Of a stretch of DNA of 64,000 bases, positions 51,247 to 60,631 are shown piece by piece. This DNA is from Candidatus Zhuqueibacterota bacterium (lineage in GTDB: Bacteria; Zhuqueibacterota; Zhuqueibacteria; Zhuqueibacterales; Zhuqueibacteraceae). Each line of letters begins with the position of its first letter. Position 1 is the stretch's first letter. The position numbers were made by a program, and so were the translations under genes. Below the pieces are notes generated by a model. The model was not told the origin of the DNA. It saw only the letters and a program-made list of their open reading frames with translations, and did no database searches. The stretch covers positions 1-64,000 of the forward strand of contig JAKEEU010000040.1 in NCBI GenBank assembly GCA_022616415.1. Direction: 5' to 3'.

Positions 51247-52035
51247 TCACAAGCCGCGATAGGCTCCTCCATCCACCAAGAACGTGCTGCCGGTAATGAA
51301 GCTCGCGCGTTTGCTCGCCAAAAATGCAATCAACGTGCCGACCTCTTCGGGACGGCCCAAACGGCCGAGCGGGATCGTGCGCTCGGCGCGCGACAGCGCT
51401 TCATCCCTCGTGATGCCCTCACGCTTCGACTGGGCCTGCAAAATTTCATCGACACGATCGGTGTGTACCCATCCCGGCGCGACGGTGTTCACCGTGATGT
51501 TGTGCAGCGCCAACTCGAACGACAGCGTTTTGGCAAGGCCGAGCATCGCCGGCCGCAGGGCATTGGAAATCGCCACGCCTTCGAGCGGTTGCCGCGCGGC
51601 GATCGAAGCGATATTGATGATGCGGCCCCATTTGTGTTTTTTCATGTGCGGAATGCACGCCGTACAGAGACGGGTCATGCTTGTCAAAATCAACTCGACG
51701 CCCCTTTGCCAGTGCTCTTCAGTCAGCTCTGCAAATGTGCCGGTCGGCGGGCCGCCGGCGTTGTTGACGAGAATATCGAGACGGCCAAAACGCTCGACGC
51801 AACGCTTGACGAGGGCGATCACTTCTTCGGCTTTGGTGACATCCGCCACCATCGCTTCGACTTCGCCGCCGCCCAAAGCCCGAATCGCACCCGTCGTCTG
51901 TTCCAAGGCGATGGCGCCGCGCGCGCAGATTAAAACATTCACGCCTTCTTGCACCAAAACTTCGGCTGTCGCCCGCCCCAAACCTCGGCTCGATGCCGTA
52001 ACCAATGCGACTTTTCCGGCGATATCTAGATCCAT
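51247..52035 (-). CDS. SDR-family protein lacking the usual YxxxK
   Basis: This 262-residue SDR has TASSRGLG near residue 13, NNAGGPPTGTF, NIASIAARQP and the C-terminal ITGSTFLVDGG. At the usual active site it has AISNALRPAMLGLAKTL, so the catalytic Tyr and Lys of YxxxK are replaced. From memory, a subgroup of SDRs shares this SNALR pattern, so it may be a family trait and not a mutation. It may bind NAD(P) without classical SDR catalysis. GGAGG lies 5 bases before the ATG, just past the TACTC repeat. Confidence 0.85.
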   Translation of the reverse strand: MDLDIAGKVALVTASSRGLGRATAEVLVQEGVNVLICARGAIALEQTTGAIRALGGGEVEAMVADVTKAEEVIALVKRCVERFGRLDILVNNAGGPPTGTFAELTEEHWQRGVELILTSMTRLCTACIPHMKKHKWGRIINIASIAARQPLEGVAISNALRPAMLGLAKTLSFELALHNITVNTVAPGWVHTDRVDEILQAQSKREGITRDEALSRAERTIPLGRLGRPEEVGTLIAFLASKRASFITGSTFLVDGGAYRGL

Positions 52036-52055
52036 TTCTTCCTCCTTTTTCTCTC

Positions 52056-52140
52056 TTACTTTTATTCCTACTCTTATTCTTACTTTTACTCCTACTCTTA
52101 CTCGCTTTTAAAACTCCGGAACAGCGAGTAAGAATATGAG
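52056..52140. repeat. TACTC short-period repeat with stem, copy 2
   Basis: TCTTACTTTTATTCCTACTC and similar units lead to CTTACTCGC (52097-52105), which pairs with GCGAGTAAG (52124-52132). The arms and the TTTTA after them match the element at 34409-34512, while the loops differ. It lies between the epimerase-like gene stop and the SDR start. Confidence 0.7.
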
Positions 52141-52176
52141 CAATAACACGAAATGAGAACCATTATACTGTTGCCT

Positions 52177-52644
52177 TTACTTAATCTCCGGGCCGGCCAG
52201 CCAATCGTAGCCGATGGAATCATCGTCGTGTGGAATGCGCCCCTCGTCTTTGGGATCGTAGACCGACGACGTCACGTAGAAAAGATGCGTGACACCGCCG
52301 CCCAATGCCTTGCAGCCGTGCGCCACGCCCGGAGGAATGCGCACCACTTTGGCGGGATAATTTTCTCCCATGAAAATCGTTTGCAGCTCGCCGCGCGTCG
52401 GCGAACCCTGGCGTTTGTCGAACAGCGCCAATTTTAAATTGCCGACCGGCACGTACCACCAGTCGATCTGAAATTGATGAATGTGCCAGGCTTTGGCCAC
52501 GCCGGGGTACATGCAGGAATGGCTCAATTGTCCAAAGCCTTCTTTAAAAAAAGAGTCGGATTTGCGAATAATCTCACGAAAAAAACCGCGTTCATCCGAA
52601 TGCGTGACAAGCTCTTTGATTTCCACGCCATCAATCATAATCAT
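52177..52644 (-). CDS. dTDP-4-dehydrorhamnose 3,5-epimerase-like cupin protein
   Basis: The 155-residue RmlC-type cupin reads HSDERGFFREIIRKSD, HSCMYPGVAKAWHIHQFQID (catalytic-type His), FMGENYPAKVVRIPPGVAHG and THLFYVTSSVYDPKDEGRIP. It probably acts on a nucleotide-linked sugar in surface polysaccharide synthesis. It is shorter than RmlC and no rmlA/B/D gene is near, so the exact reaction is open. Confidence 0.85.
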   Translation of the reverse strand: MIMIDGVEIKELVTHSDERGFFREIIRKSDSFFKEGFGQLSHSCMYPGVAKAWHIHQFQIDWWYVPVGNLKLALFDKRQGSPTRGELQTIFMGENYPAKVVRIPPGVAHGCKALGGGVTHLFYVTSSVYDPKDEGRIPHDDDSIGYDWLAGPEIK

Positions 52645-52669
52645 TTTTCCTTCATCGGAATGGTTGCAA

Positions 52670-54813
52670 TTATTTTGCTATTTCAAATGTGACACGGCGC
52701 TCGGCGCTTTGGCCGGAGATTTGGTCGGTGAGGCGGATCGTCAAATCGTATGGGCCGGCCGGATGCCCGAGCATGGCAATGCTGTGATAAAGTTTTTCGA
52801 GGCGCTGATCGCCGGCGGATTCAAAAGACGAAGTGATCGCGATCGGGCGCGCGCCCTTTCCCAAAAGCTTCCCGATGCGGTCGACAGCGCGGCTGACGAG
52901 ACTTTTGGCCTCTTGCTGCGATTCGACGACGTAGTCGATGCGGTAGCGGCTTTGGCCGTTGGCAGCGAGCGCCAGATTGTAGACTTCATAGTAAACATGA
53001 ATCGGCGTAGCTGCGGCGAACCGGTAGGAAAGGCAAGGCACGAAATTGACTTCACCATTTTGGTAAAGCGCCAGCCCGGAATTTTCCTCGCCGGAAATTT
53101 TTGGCGCCGTATTTGCCAAAACCACATTACTCATGCGCAACGACGCGCCGGAGAAATCTTCAACTGTGATCGTCTTGCGCTCCGCACCGGAACGACCGGA
53201 GTTTTTATCGACCACCTCAAGCGAAACATGGTACGCGCCCGGGGGCATGCGCACCGACCAACGATCGAGGAGGTGATCGGACGAATTGGGAGCGGCTGCA
53301 GAGTCCATGTCGGCGAGATAAATGAGTTGGCGATCTTCCCGCCACTGCCGAATCTCGTTCCAATTCTCATCGAAAAAGAACAAGCCGCGTCGCAGCACCA
53401 AGGGCTGATTTCTGCCGGACATTGCTTGCACAGATGAGTCCGGGATGCCAAAATAAATTTCGAGCCGTGTGGAGCTTGCACTGGCTGAATCTTCCGGGCT
53501 GCGGAATTGTGCGATAACGTGCGGCAAATCCAGGCGCCGGCCGCCGTGCGGAAAAACGTAGCGCTCGGGCGTTTCGCGGATTTTCTGCTCGAAAAGCCAT
53601 TTGCCGTCGACTTCACCGACGCTGCCCCAGGCAAACGAATAATTGCGGTTCAAAAACCGGTCGTCGAAAATCATCTGAAAATCGCCGTAGTCCCAAAATT
53701 CGCGCGAGGCGTTCAGCGTGATGTGGCCGCTGGGCGTGGTGCCGAGATCGGCGCGGGTGCGCACGCGCTGCTGCGGCAGGCCGAAGCGAATGAGCGTTTG
53801 GCCGCGGTCGGTTTTCCAGCCGGCGATATCTTTTTCCGGCACGTTGTAGCGCAAATTTGCATACGCGATGCGGCCGAAATGCTCGAGCAGCCGTTCGTTG
53901 GCCTCAGTGAGAAAGAGCGGATCCCGCAATTTCCAAAAATGCTGCTGCATTTGGGCTTTGAGCGAATCCGCGCGTTTTCATAAAACGCCAGTGAATCGGG
54001 CGTCAGCAGCGGCTGCAGCGAATGAAAAAAGGCGCGATCTTCCGGCGGCATCATCTGCAAAGCTTGCTGGTACGCTTGTATCGCTGAATCGGGTTGGCCG
54101 AGCTGCTGCCGCGCCAGGCCGAGAAAAAGAAAAACGTCCACGGCGGCAACCTGCTTGACGGCTCGATCCAATAACTCCGCCATTTTATCGTAACGCTGCG
54201 CCTCAAAATAAAGCCCGGCGAGATGATGGTACGCCTCGGCCATTTGGGGATCGAGGCCGATGGCGCTGCGCAGGAGGCGCTCGGCTTCGGCAAAATCTTT
54301 CTCGGCAAACGGAAAGAAATAAATGACTGCATCTTCGTGCAGGCTCACCATCTCGCGATAGTGCAGCATGTCTTCTTCTTTGAACAGCGCAAGATGATAA
54401 TATGGCCGCGGATCAGCCGGATCGATTTTCATGATCTTGCGCAACTCACTCTTGGCTTCGCCGCGAGCGCCTCGCTTGAGATGGAGCGTTGCCATCGTGT
54501 AACGGAATTCAGTGTTCTGCGGCGCCAGTTGAATGGCGCGTCCGAGCGCTGACAGCGCGCGGTTACGGCTGGCAATCGTGCCTTGCTCGATATACGCGCG
54601 CCCCAGCTCGTGAAACGCCTCGGCGAATTTGCCGTCGAGCCTCGTCACTTCCTGCAGCCGGCCGAGATACTCCTCCAGCGGCAGCGCTTGACGCAGCGAC
54701 AAGGCTTCCTGAAATTTATGCTGCGCCATTTGCCTTTTGTCGGCGTCGGCGCGCGGCTGCACAGCCGCCAAAACCTCGAAGGCGGCGAACGCAATTGTCA
54801 GCAGAGTGATCAT
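52670..54813 (-). pseudogene. GWxTD-domain TPR protein split by a one-base frameshift
   Basis: The first part (54813 down to about 53960) has a signal peptide and TPRs (FAEAFHELGRAYIEQGTIAS, AEAYHHLAGLYFEAQRYDKM). At ENARIRSK the sense moves to another frame, continuing AQMQQHFWKLRDPLFLTEAN, the GWxTD motif (IAGWKTDRG), TLIRFGLPQQRV and a beta-rich end at 52670. One missing base within AAGCCC at 53953-53959 explains it. Together they would make about 714 residues, normal for GWxTD/TPR proteins of this lineage, which are exported and of unknown role. Either the gene is broken or the sequence has an error; strong conservation on both sides of the break favours a recent or artefactual event. Confidence 0.8.
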
Positions 54814-54908
54814 GGTAGAGAAATATAAGAAAATCAGAAGCGAAATCCAACGGTAAATTCTACTTGAAAGTGGCTTTAAAATTTGCTATGCTATTTACTG
54901 AGAGTACT

Positions 54909-55265
54909 ATGACGAAACCGGAATTTATAGAAAGCTGGCGCCGGCGTTTTACGGCGCAAGAAGCCGAATCCCACGCTTTGGCGGCGCAAGCGCGCCTCGC
55001 TTTAAAAGAAGCCGTCGCTATTCTTAAAAAGCATGGCGCCAAGCGTGTTATTTTGTTCGGCTCGCTGCACCAAGGGGAGCGTTTTCACCGTGGCTCCGAC
55101 ATCGATCTTGCCGTTGAAGGCATTCCACCACAAAAGTTTTTTCGGGCCGGCGCGGATCTCATGATGGCCCTCGACTGGCCGATCGATCTCAAGCCTTTGG
55201 AAGAGGTTGATGACTTTTTTCGCAAAATGGTATTGCAGAAAGGGGAATTAATCTATGCTGAATAA
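54909..55265 (+). CDS. mntA: Minimal nucleotidyltransferase, MntA-type antitoxin
   Basis: I prefer ATG 54909 (MTKPEFIESWRRRF) to the upstream in-frame start at 54864. The 118-residue protein has the nucleotidyltransferase pattern LFGSLHQGERFHRGSDIDLA (GS...DxD), with a third acidic residue in DLKPLEEV. MntA enzymes inactivate the partner HepT RNase by adding AMP. It overlaps the next gene by 11 bases. Confidence 0.85.
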   Translation: MTKPEFIESWRRRFTAQEAESHALAAQARLALKEAVAILKKHGAKRVILFGSLHQGERFHRGSDIDLAVEGIPPQKFFRAGADLMMALDWPIDLKPLEEVDDFFRKMVLQKGELIYAE

Positions 55266-55734
55266 GAAAGAAATCCCGGTGCTCGTTGCCGAAATCAACG
55301 ACGAACTCACAAAATTGGAAAAATTGGTAAACCGCTTGGCAACACAGCAGGGACGGGTTGACGACGAAGAAATTTCCGAAAGCGCCGCCTTGCGTCTCCA
55401 TAACTTTTATACCGGCTGCGAGCGTATTTTTAAACTAATCGCCACCGAAGTCAATGGCGTCTTATCGCAAAGCTTGGATTGGCACAAACGCTTGCTTAAC
55501 CAGGTCGCGCTTGAGGTTGCCGGTATCCGCCCGGCGGTTATTTCTGCCGAGACACGCAAAGATTTGGAAGAGCTTCTCAATTTTCGTCACGTCGTCAGAA
55601 ATATTTACGCCTTTGAGCTAAAACCAGAGCGTATTGAGGAATTGGTCAAATTGACGATAGTGTTGTATCCAAGATTTGTCAAGGAGATTGGAGTCTTCAC
55701 CGCGTTTCTCATGGATGTTTTTAACCAGGCTTGA
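55255..55734 (+). CDS. hepT: HepT-like HEPN protein, variant active site
   Basis: The 159-residue helical protein belongs to the HepT-like group: LRLHNFYTGCERIFKLIATE, DWHKRLLNQVALEV and LLNFRHVVRNIYAFEL. The canonical HEPN toxin motif R-x4-H-x-Y is here RHVVRNIY, with Asn in place of His. I recall related HepT-like proteins with the same variant, so it may still be an RNase or may be a non-catalytic partner. It is coupled to mntA and ends 30 bases before the plsC-like start. Confidence 0.8.
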   Translation: MLNKKEIPVLVAEINDELTKLEKLVNRLATQQGRVDDEEISESAALRLHNFYTGCERIFKLIATEVNGVLSQSLDWHKRLLNQVALEVAGIRPAVISAETRKDLEELLNFRHVVRNIYAFELKPERIEELVKLTIVLYPRFVKEIGVFTAFLMDVFNQA

Positions 55735-55763
55735 TTTCTTTTTACTCCCTACCGATTGCCTCA

Positions 55764-56525
55764 ATGTCAGACCAGCGCATCACATTCTTGCGTACAGTCT
55801 TTCTGACCATAGCCACCTTGCTGACGCTGACCGTCGGCATGTTGTTGCTGACTTTGATGAGCATCTTGACGCTCGGCCGGGCGAAGAATTTCATCATTCA
55901 CACCTTCAGCCGTGGCATCGGCCATTTGGTGCTGTTCTTTGCGGGCGTGAAAGTGATTTTCGACGGCGCGCCCATCAACCGCCCGGCGATTTACATTTCC
56001 AACCACAGCTCGACGCTGGATATTTTTCTCATCATGACGTTGGGAATTCCCAACGTGCGCTACGTGGCCAAATACGAGCTGCTCTACAACCCGCTCTTTG
56101 CGGTGATGGGTGGCCTCACCGGGCAAATTTTCATCAAACGCCAGGATACGGAGCGGGCGGTGGCGACGCTCAACCGCGCTTATGAAAAGATACGCCGGCA
56201 GGGGCTTTCGTTATTTGTTGCGCCGGAGGGGACGCGCCAGGAAACCGGCAAGATCGGCCATTTTAAAAAAGGCGCGTTTCGCATGGCGATCGATTTGCAA
56301 TATCCAATTGTGCCGGTTCATTTTGCCGGCGCGCGCCAGCTTTGTCCCGGCAAAACACTGAAGGTGCAACCCGGCACGGTGACAATTCGCTTTTATGCGC
56401 CGATTGACACCAGCGCGTGGACGCTGGAAAATTTGGATGAGCAGATTGCGAAAATTCGGGGGGATTATGTTCGCTGGGAGGAGGAATACGCCAAATCCTA
56501 TAAAGTTAAATTCGCAGTAAAATAA
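55764..56525 (+). CDS. plsC: 1-acyl-glycerol-3-phosphate acyltransferase (PlsC-like)
   Basis: I choose ATG 55764 (MSDQRITFLRTV); the frame extends to a TTG at 55731. The 253-residue membrane protein has an N-terminal hydrophobic pair, the catalytic NHSSTLD (HxxxxD), FIKRQDTERAV, VAPEGTRQETGKIGHFKKGA and VPVHFAGAR. It makes phosphatidic acid from lysophosphatidate in phospholipid synthesis. Confidence 0.88.
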   Translation: MSDQRITFLRTVFLTIATLLTLTVGMLLLTLMSILTLGRAKNFIIHTFSRGIGHLVLFFAGVKVIFDGAPINRPAIYISNHSSTLDIFLIMTLGIPNVRYVAKYELLYNPLFAVMGGLTGQIFIKRQDTERAVATLNRAYEKIRRQGLSLFVAPEGTRQETGKIGHFKKGAFRMAIDLQYPIVPVHFAGARQLCPGKTLKVQPGTVTIRFYAPIDTSAWTLENLDEQIAKIRGDYVRWEEEYAKSYKVKFAVK

Positions 56526-56643
56526 CGAAAAATTTTCTTCCAACAAGATCACTGATTCATCGCCGCACCGGTCTTGTCGCTCAATCGCGCGCTTTCAAAA
56601 TTCAATTTTAAAAAATACGCTTCAACTTTTGCAAAGAAAATAT

Positions 56644-57582
56644 TCACGCAACCATACTGTGAAAACCCCGCTTGACCAACTTTGCCCAATGTGCCATCAA
56701 CCGCACGCATGCAGCCACGATGAGCAGCGGACCGCAGATCCAATTCAACGATTTTTCGCGCCAATTTCGTTCGTTCTTGCGCAGGTAGCGCCAGAAAGAC
56801 AGGTGCGAGCCCCAAATCGCTGAAGCCCGCACTTGCTGCACGCTCACGCCCTGCGCGTGGATGATTTGCACGGACGGCTCGAAGCGAATCTTCCAACCTT
56901 TTTGCCAAACACGCCGGCACCAATCCACGTCGCTGAAAAAAATCGGGAAGCACTCATCCCAAAGGCCAGCTTGCGCCGCCGTTTCGGGCCGCGCCAAAAG
57001 ACACGCGCCTTGCGGCTGATCGACTTCTGCCGCGGTGCGATGATCGAAATCGCCCATCTTCCAGCGATTCCATCGTTGCGAATCAGGAAACAGGCGCGAG
57101 AGGCCGGCCAGCTCGCAGAATAAATCCCAATGGGTCGGAAAGCGGCGGCAGGAAGCTTGGATACGCCCATCTTCATAAATGAGCTGCGGTGCGACAACGC
57201 CGGTGTCCGGCATCGCGTAAAGCTTTTCCAAAAGCGCCGGCAAACTATTCGCCGGCAGGACGGTGTCGGGATTCAAAAAAAGCACGGGCAAGCTCAGATT
57301 TGCGCGCATGGCAAAATAGCGCGTCAAGCCTTGATTGAGCGCGGAGGTGAAACCGAGATTTTTTTCATTTAATATAAATTCAACATTGAAGCGCGGCTTG
57401 GGCAGGCGGGTGATGAGCGTCTGGATGATTTCACGGGTGCCGTCCGTCGAAGCATTGTCGATGAGAAAGAGATAAATATTCCGCTCCGGCTCGGCCTGCG
57501 CCAACGAGTGCAGGCAGCGCGCAATTTCTCCGGCATTGTGGAAGGTGACGATGATGATGGCAATGGCGTCGGGAAGGAGCAT
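56644..57582 (-). CDS. Family 2 glycosyltransferase (rhamnosyltransferase-like)
   Basis: The 312-residue protein has a GT-A fold: AIIIVTFHNAGEIARCLHSL, LIDNASTDGTREII, NLGFTSALNQGL, the metal DxD-like NPDTVLP, and DECFPIFFSDVDWCRRVWQKG. A hydrophobic segment near 285-302 suggests membrane attachment. It resembles the WsaF/RfbF-type transferases for surface polysaccharide. It stands alone on its strand. Confidence 0.88.
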   Translation of the reverse strand: MLLPDAIAIIIVTFHNAGEIARCLHSLAQAEPERNIYLFLIDNASTDGTREIIQTLITRLPKPRFNVEFILNEKNLGFTSALNQGLTRYFAMRANLSLPVLFLNPDTVLPANSLPALLEKLYAMPDTGVVAPQLIYEDGRIQASCRRFPTHWDLFCELAGLSRLFPDSQRWNRWKMGDFDHRTAAEVDQPQGACLLARPETAAQAGLWDECFPIFFSDVDWCRRVWQKGWKIRFEPSVQIIHAQGVSVQQVRASAIWGSHLSFWRYLRKNERNWREKSLNWICGPLLIVAACVRLMAHWAKLVKRGFHSMVA

Positions 57583-57637
57583 GAATATTTTAAATTTTCA
57601 ATCCGCAGGTTGAAGATTCACCGCCAAAGTCACTGAT

Positions 57638-59434
57638 TCATTCACGCGGAATCACCGAGTAATAAATCTCCTTTTGCGCCAGAAAAATCCCGGCGTTTTT
57701 GCTGAAACCATACTGGCTCACCATCCAACCCTGCAACGAAGCTGCTTTTTTATATTGCTGCAAAGCTTCCAGCTTTTGTTGAAACTGTGTGGCTTCCGGC
57801 AAATTCACCGGCCGGTCTTGCCGGCGAACTTCGACCACCCACGCATGCCGCTGGCCCTGCGCGTCCGCATATTCCGCATAAATATCGATCTCTCCGGGCA
57901 TCAAGCCGAGCTGCCGGAGGTTGACGGAGTTGAAGCTGGCCGGGTCGAAGCGGGGCAAAAACACTTTTTCCGCCGCGCCAAAATACTGGCCGTCCACCCA
58001 CTCTTGCTGCCACGAGAGCATTTTTTCGCGTATCTGTTCTTCCCCCTTGACGCCGTAAAAATATTTGAGTGAGCCATTGATGCGCTCGATCTCCTGCCAA
58101 AGCCAATCGATTTGTTTTTGCAGTGATTCACGCGCGGTGACGGCTCCGGCCAGGTCCTGCAAATCCGCGTAAAAAATGTATCGCAAACAATCCAGCATCA
58201 CCGTATCTTTAAAGCCCGAGGCCATGCCGGATTGCGGGGCGGGTTGCAGTAGATCCGCGGCTTCGAGCTTTTCAACCAAATCTGCCACTTTTGCCAGTGG
58301 AATATTCAAATCCGCAGCAATTTGCTTCTGCGAAATTTGCTCGACTCCCTCCTTTTCCGTTTTATCAAGAATGTAATAGAGCAAGCGTTTGCCGTGCTGG
58401 TCATCGTTGAGCAATTCCATGTTTTGATCAAAGTAAGGCCGCCAAAAGCCATAAAAGTGGCCGACGCCGATCATCGTAGTTTGCTTGAGATAAACCGTAT
58501 CCACATTTTCTTTTGCCGACAAATCTTTGGCAAAGGGATTGTTCACCAAGTAGGTAATGTAATAAGGATTGCCCTTCGTCAGCGCGAATAAGTATTGCTT
58601 GGTGGCGGGAGCCAATTTCACTTGATAAGTCGCGGCCAACTTGTCCATTAACTCCTCGGATTCGGCTTCGGACATCAGCGGCAAGGTCATGCCGCGAAAG
58701 CGGCCCAACAAGCCGCCGCTAAAAACGACGCGGTACAGCATCGAAAGCATGGAGCCGGCAACCAGCATCGGCGCAATTTTGCTCTCGGCCAGTTTGCGAT
58801 AAACGCCGGTCACATTTTTGTCAAGGATCGTCAGTTGTGGGTCCCGATACAAACGCCGATTCATATCCTGAAATTCATCGATAATAACGAGGCACCTTTT
58901 GCCGGTGGCAGCACAAAGCGATGCCGGGGTCTCCACGGCGAAAAATAATTTTTTGCCCCAGTGCTCAAAGCTTTCGGAGATGCGTTGATAAGCTTCAATG
59001 GTATGAAGAACTTGCGGCATCCATTCTGCATGATGATGGCTTAACAGCTTGTGGAGCTCGGTCAGATCCCGAGTCTTGAGCGCATCATCATCACGCAGAA
59101 AAAAAGCACAAAAATGCTGGAGAAAAGTCAGCAAATATTGGTCGGCAAACTCATCCAGCATCACGTTGCTTTCGGGCAAATGAAGATAGAACGGCGCCAC
59201 CCTGTCCTGACAAGAGAACATCACGTTGAACAAACGCACAAGAAGAGCGGTTTTGCCATAGCGTCGTGGGGACATGAGGGCCGTACTATCGGACAACATG
59301 TCATTGATGCCAGTAACCCAGTCCCACAAACGCTGTAAGATCTCCTCGCGGCCGGTAAAGAGCAAGGGGCTGATCTCCTCTTTCAAAACAAACTTTGGCG
59401 GATTGTAAAAATCCGGATAGGTGCTCGTACTCAT
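57638..59434 (-). CDS. AAA ATPase with a C-terminal PD-(D/E)XK-like domain
   Basis: The 598-residue protein starts NPPKFVLKEEISPLLFTGRE and has Walker A PRRYGKT, Walker B LVIIDEFQDM, GGLLGRFRGMTLPLMSEAES and a winged-helix segment (ISQKQIAADLNIPLAKVADL). The C-terminus holds GEIDIYAEYADAQGQRHAWV followed by VEVRRQ, a nuclease-like core in which E535-V-R537 replaces the E-x-K triad. This is the archaeal-type ATPase plan often found in many copies in large environmental genomes. The role is unknown; it could be a defence or regulatory STAND-type protein. Confidence 0.8.
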   Translation of the reverse strand: MSTSTYPDFYNPPKFVLKEEISPLLFTGREEILQRLWDWVTGINDMLSDSTALMSPRRYGKTALLVRLFNVMFSCQDRVAPFYLHLPESNVMLDEFADQYLLTFLQHFCAFFLRDDDALKTRDLTELHKLLSHHHAEWMPQVLHTIEAYQRISESFEHWGKKLFFAVETPASLCAATGKRCLVIIDEFQDMNRRLYRDPQLTILDKNVTGVYRKLAESKIAPMLVAGSMLSMLYRVVFSGGLLGRFRGMTLPLMSEAESEELMDKLAATYQVKLAPATKQYLFALTKGNPYYITYLVNNPFAKDLSAKENVDTVYLKQTTMIGVGHFYGFWRPYFDQNMELLNDDQHGKRLLYYILDKTEKEGVEQISQKQIAADLNIPLAKVADLVEKLEAADLLQPAPQSGMASGFKDTVMLDCLRYIFYADLQDLAGAVTARESLQKQIDWLWQEIERINGSLKYFYGVKGEEQIREKMLSWQQEWVDGQYFGAAEKVFLPRFDPASFNSVNLRQLGLMPGEIDIYAEYADAQGQRHAWVVEVRRQDRPVNLPEATQFQQKLEALQQYKKAASLQGWMVSQYGFSKNAGIFLAQKEIYYSVIPRE

Positions 59435-59560
59435 AGGACATCGCCAGGTTATTTCTGATTGCTAGCGGCTGGTCGCCGGCTACTTGTCTTTGCAGCAAGT
59501 AACCAGTGCCGTTTCTAAGAAGATCGCGAGCATTGAATAAAAATTTAAAATTTACAAAAC

Positions 59561-60631
59561 TTATTCCACAACAATCAGCTCCCGTGACATCGGCGTCAAT
59601 ACTTCATTGCCGGTTTCGGTGACGAGCAGATCGTCTTCGATGCGCACGCCGCCGAGGCCGGGGAAATAAACGCCCGGCTCGATGGTCACCACCGCATTCG
59701 CCGGAATGATATCCTTGCTCTCCGGGCCGAGGCGAGGCAGCGAATGAACATCCAAGCCGAGGCCGTGGCCGAGCGAATGGTTGAACTCTTCTTTGAAACC
59801 GCAAGCTTCGAGATGCTTGCGGGCCACCTCGTCGAGATCGCTGCCTTTCATGCCGGGGCGCGCGGCTTCGCAGGCCAGCTCGCAAGCGCTTTTCACCGCG
59901 GCGTAAGCGTCGCGTAATTTGGCCGGTGGCTCGCCAACGGCAACTGTGCGGGTGACGTCCGCCGCATAGCCTTCCGCTACGCAGCCATAATCGATGACCA
60001 CGAAATCGCCGGGCTGCAAACGGCGCTGCGAGCTGCGGCCGTGCGGCAACGCCGAGCGCGGGCCGCTGGCAACGATCGGATCGAACGCTTCGATCTCCGA
60101 GCCGAGCTTACGCGCCCGATACAAAACTTCTGCAGCGACGTCCATCTCGGTCACGCCGCGGCGAATAAACGGCAAAACTTGATCCCACACCGCGCCGGCC
60201 ATTGCTCCGGCCCGGCGCAGGCTGGCGATCTCCTTTGGCTCTTTGGGTATGGCGATTTTCTCAATAAGATGCTCGGTGGCGACAAACTTAATGTTGTCGA
60301 AAAGCTTGTGCAATTGCGAAAACAGCCGGAAGCTCAAATGCTGCGCTTCGAAGCCGAGTTGGTCGCCGGCTTGCACGAGCTGCCGATCTTTGAGCGGGGC
60401 GAGCATATCGCGGCGAACGATCACGATTTCGGCGTTGCGCACCTCTTCCGCGGCTTGGTCGCGATAGCGCCAATCGGTCACAAAAAAGCAAAGGTCTGAC
60501 GTAATCAGACCCATGCCATTGGAACCGGTGAAGCCAAACAGGTACCGCAAATGGGTGAGCGAGCTGACGAGAAAAGAAGTCAGTCCCGCGGCGCGCATCT
60601 GCTTGCGGACCCGGTCGATTCTATCCTGCAT
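59561..60631 (-). CDS. M24 Xaa-Pro peptidase
   Basis: The 356-residue protein has an N-terminal creatinase-like domain (about 1-125) and the pita-bread peptidase core. Metal ligands are visible in VVIDYGCVAEGYAADVTRTV (two Asp), NHSLGHGLGLDVH (His), VVTIEPGVYFPG (Glu) and VRIEDDLLVTE (Glu). It should cleave X-Pro bonds of peptides in the cytoplasm. Its start overlaps the end of the TPR gene by 11 bases, so it is the last gene of a coupled operon. Confidence 0.92.
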   Translation of the reverse strand: MQDRIDRVRKQMRAAGLTSFLVSSLTHLRYLFGFTGSNGMGLITSDLCFFVTDWRYRDQAAEEVRNAEIVIVRRDMLAPLKDRQLVQAGDQLGFEAQHLSFRLFSQLHKLFDNIKFVATEHLIEKIAIPKEPKEIASLRRAGAMAGAVWDQVLPFIRRGVTEMDVAAEVLYRARKLGSEIEAFDPIVASGPRSALPHGRSSQRRLQPGDFVVIDYGCVAEGYAADVTRTVAVGEPPAKLRDAYAAVKSACELACEAARPGMKGSDLDEVARKHLEACGFKEEFNHSLGHGLGLDVHSLPRLGPESKDIIPANAVVTIEPGVYFPGLGGVRIEDDLLVTETGNEVLTPMSRELIVVE

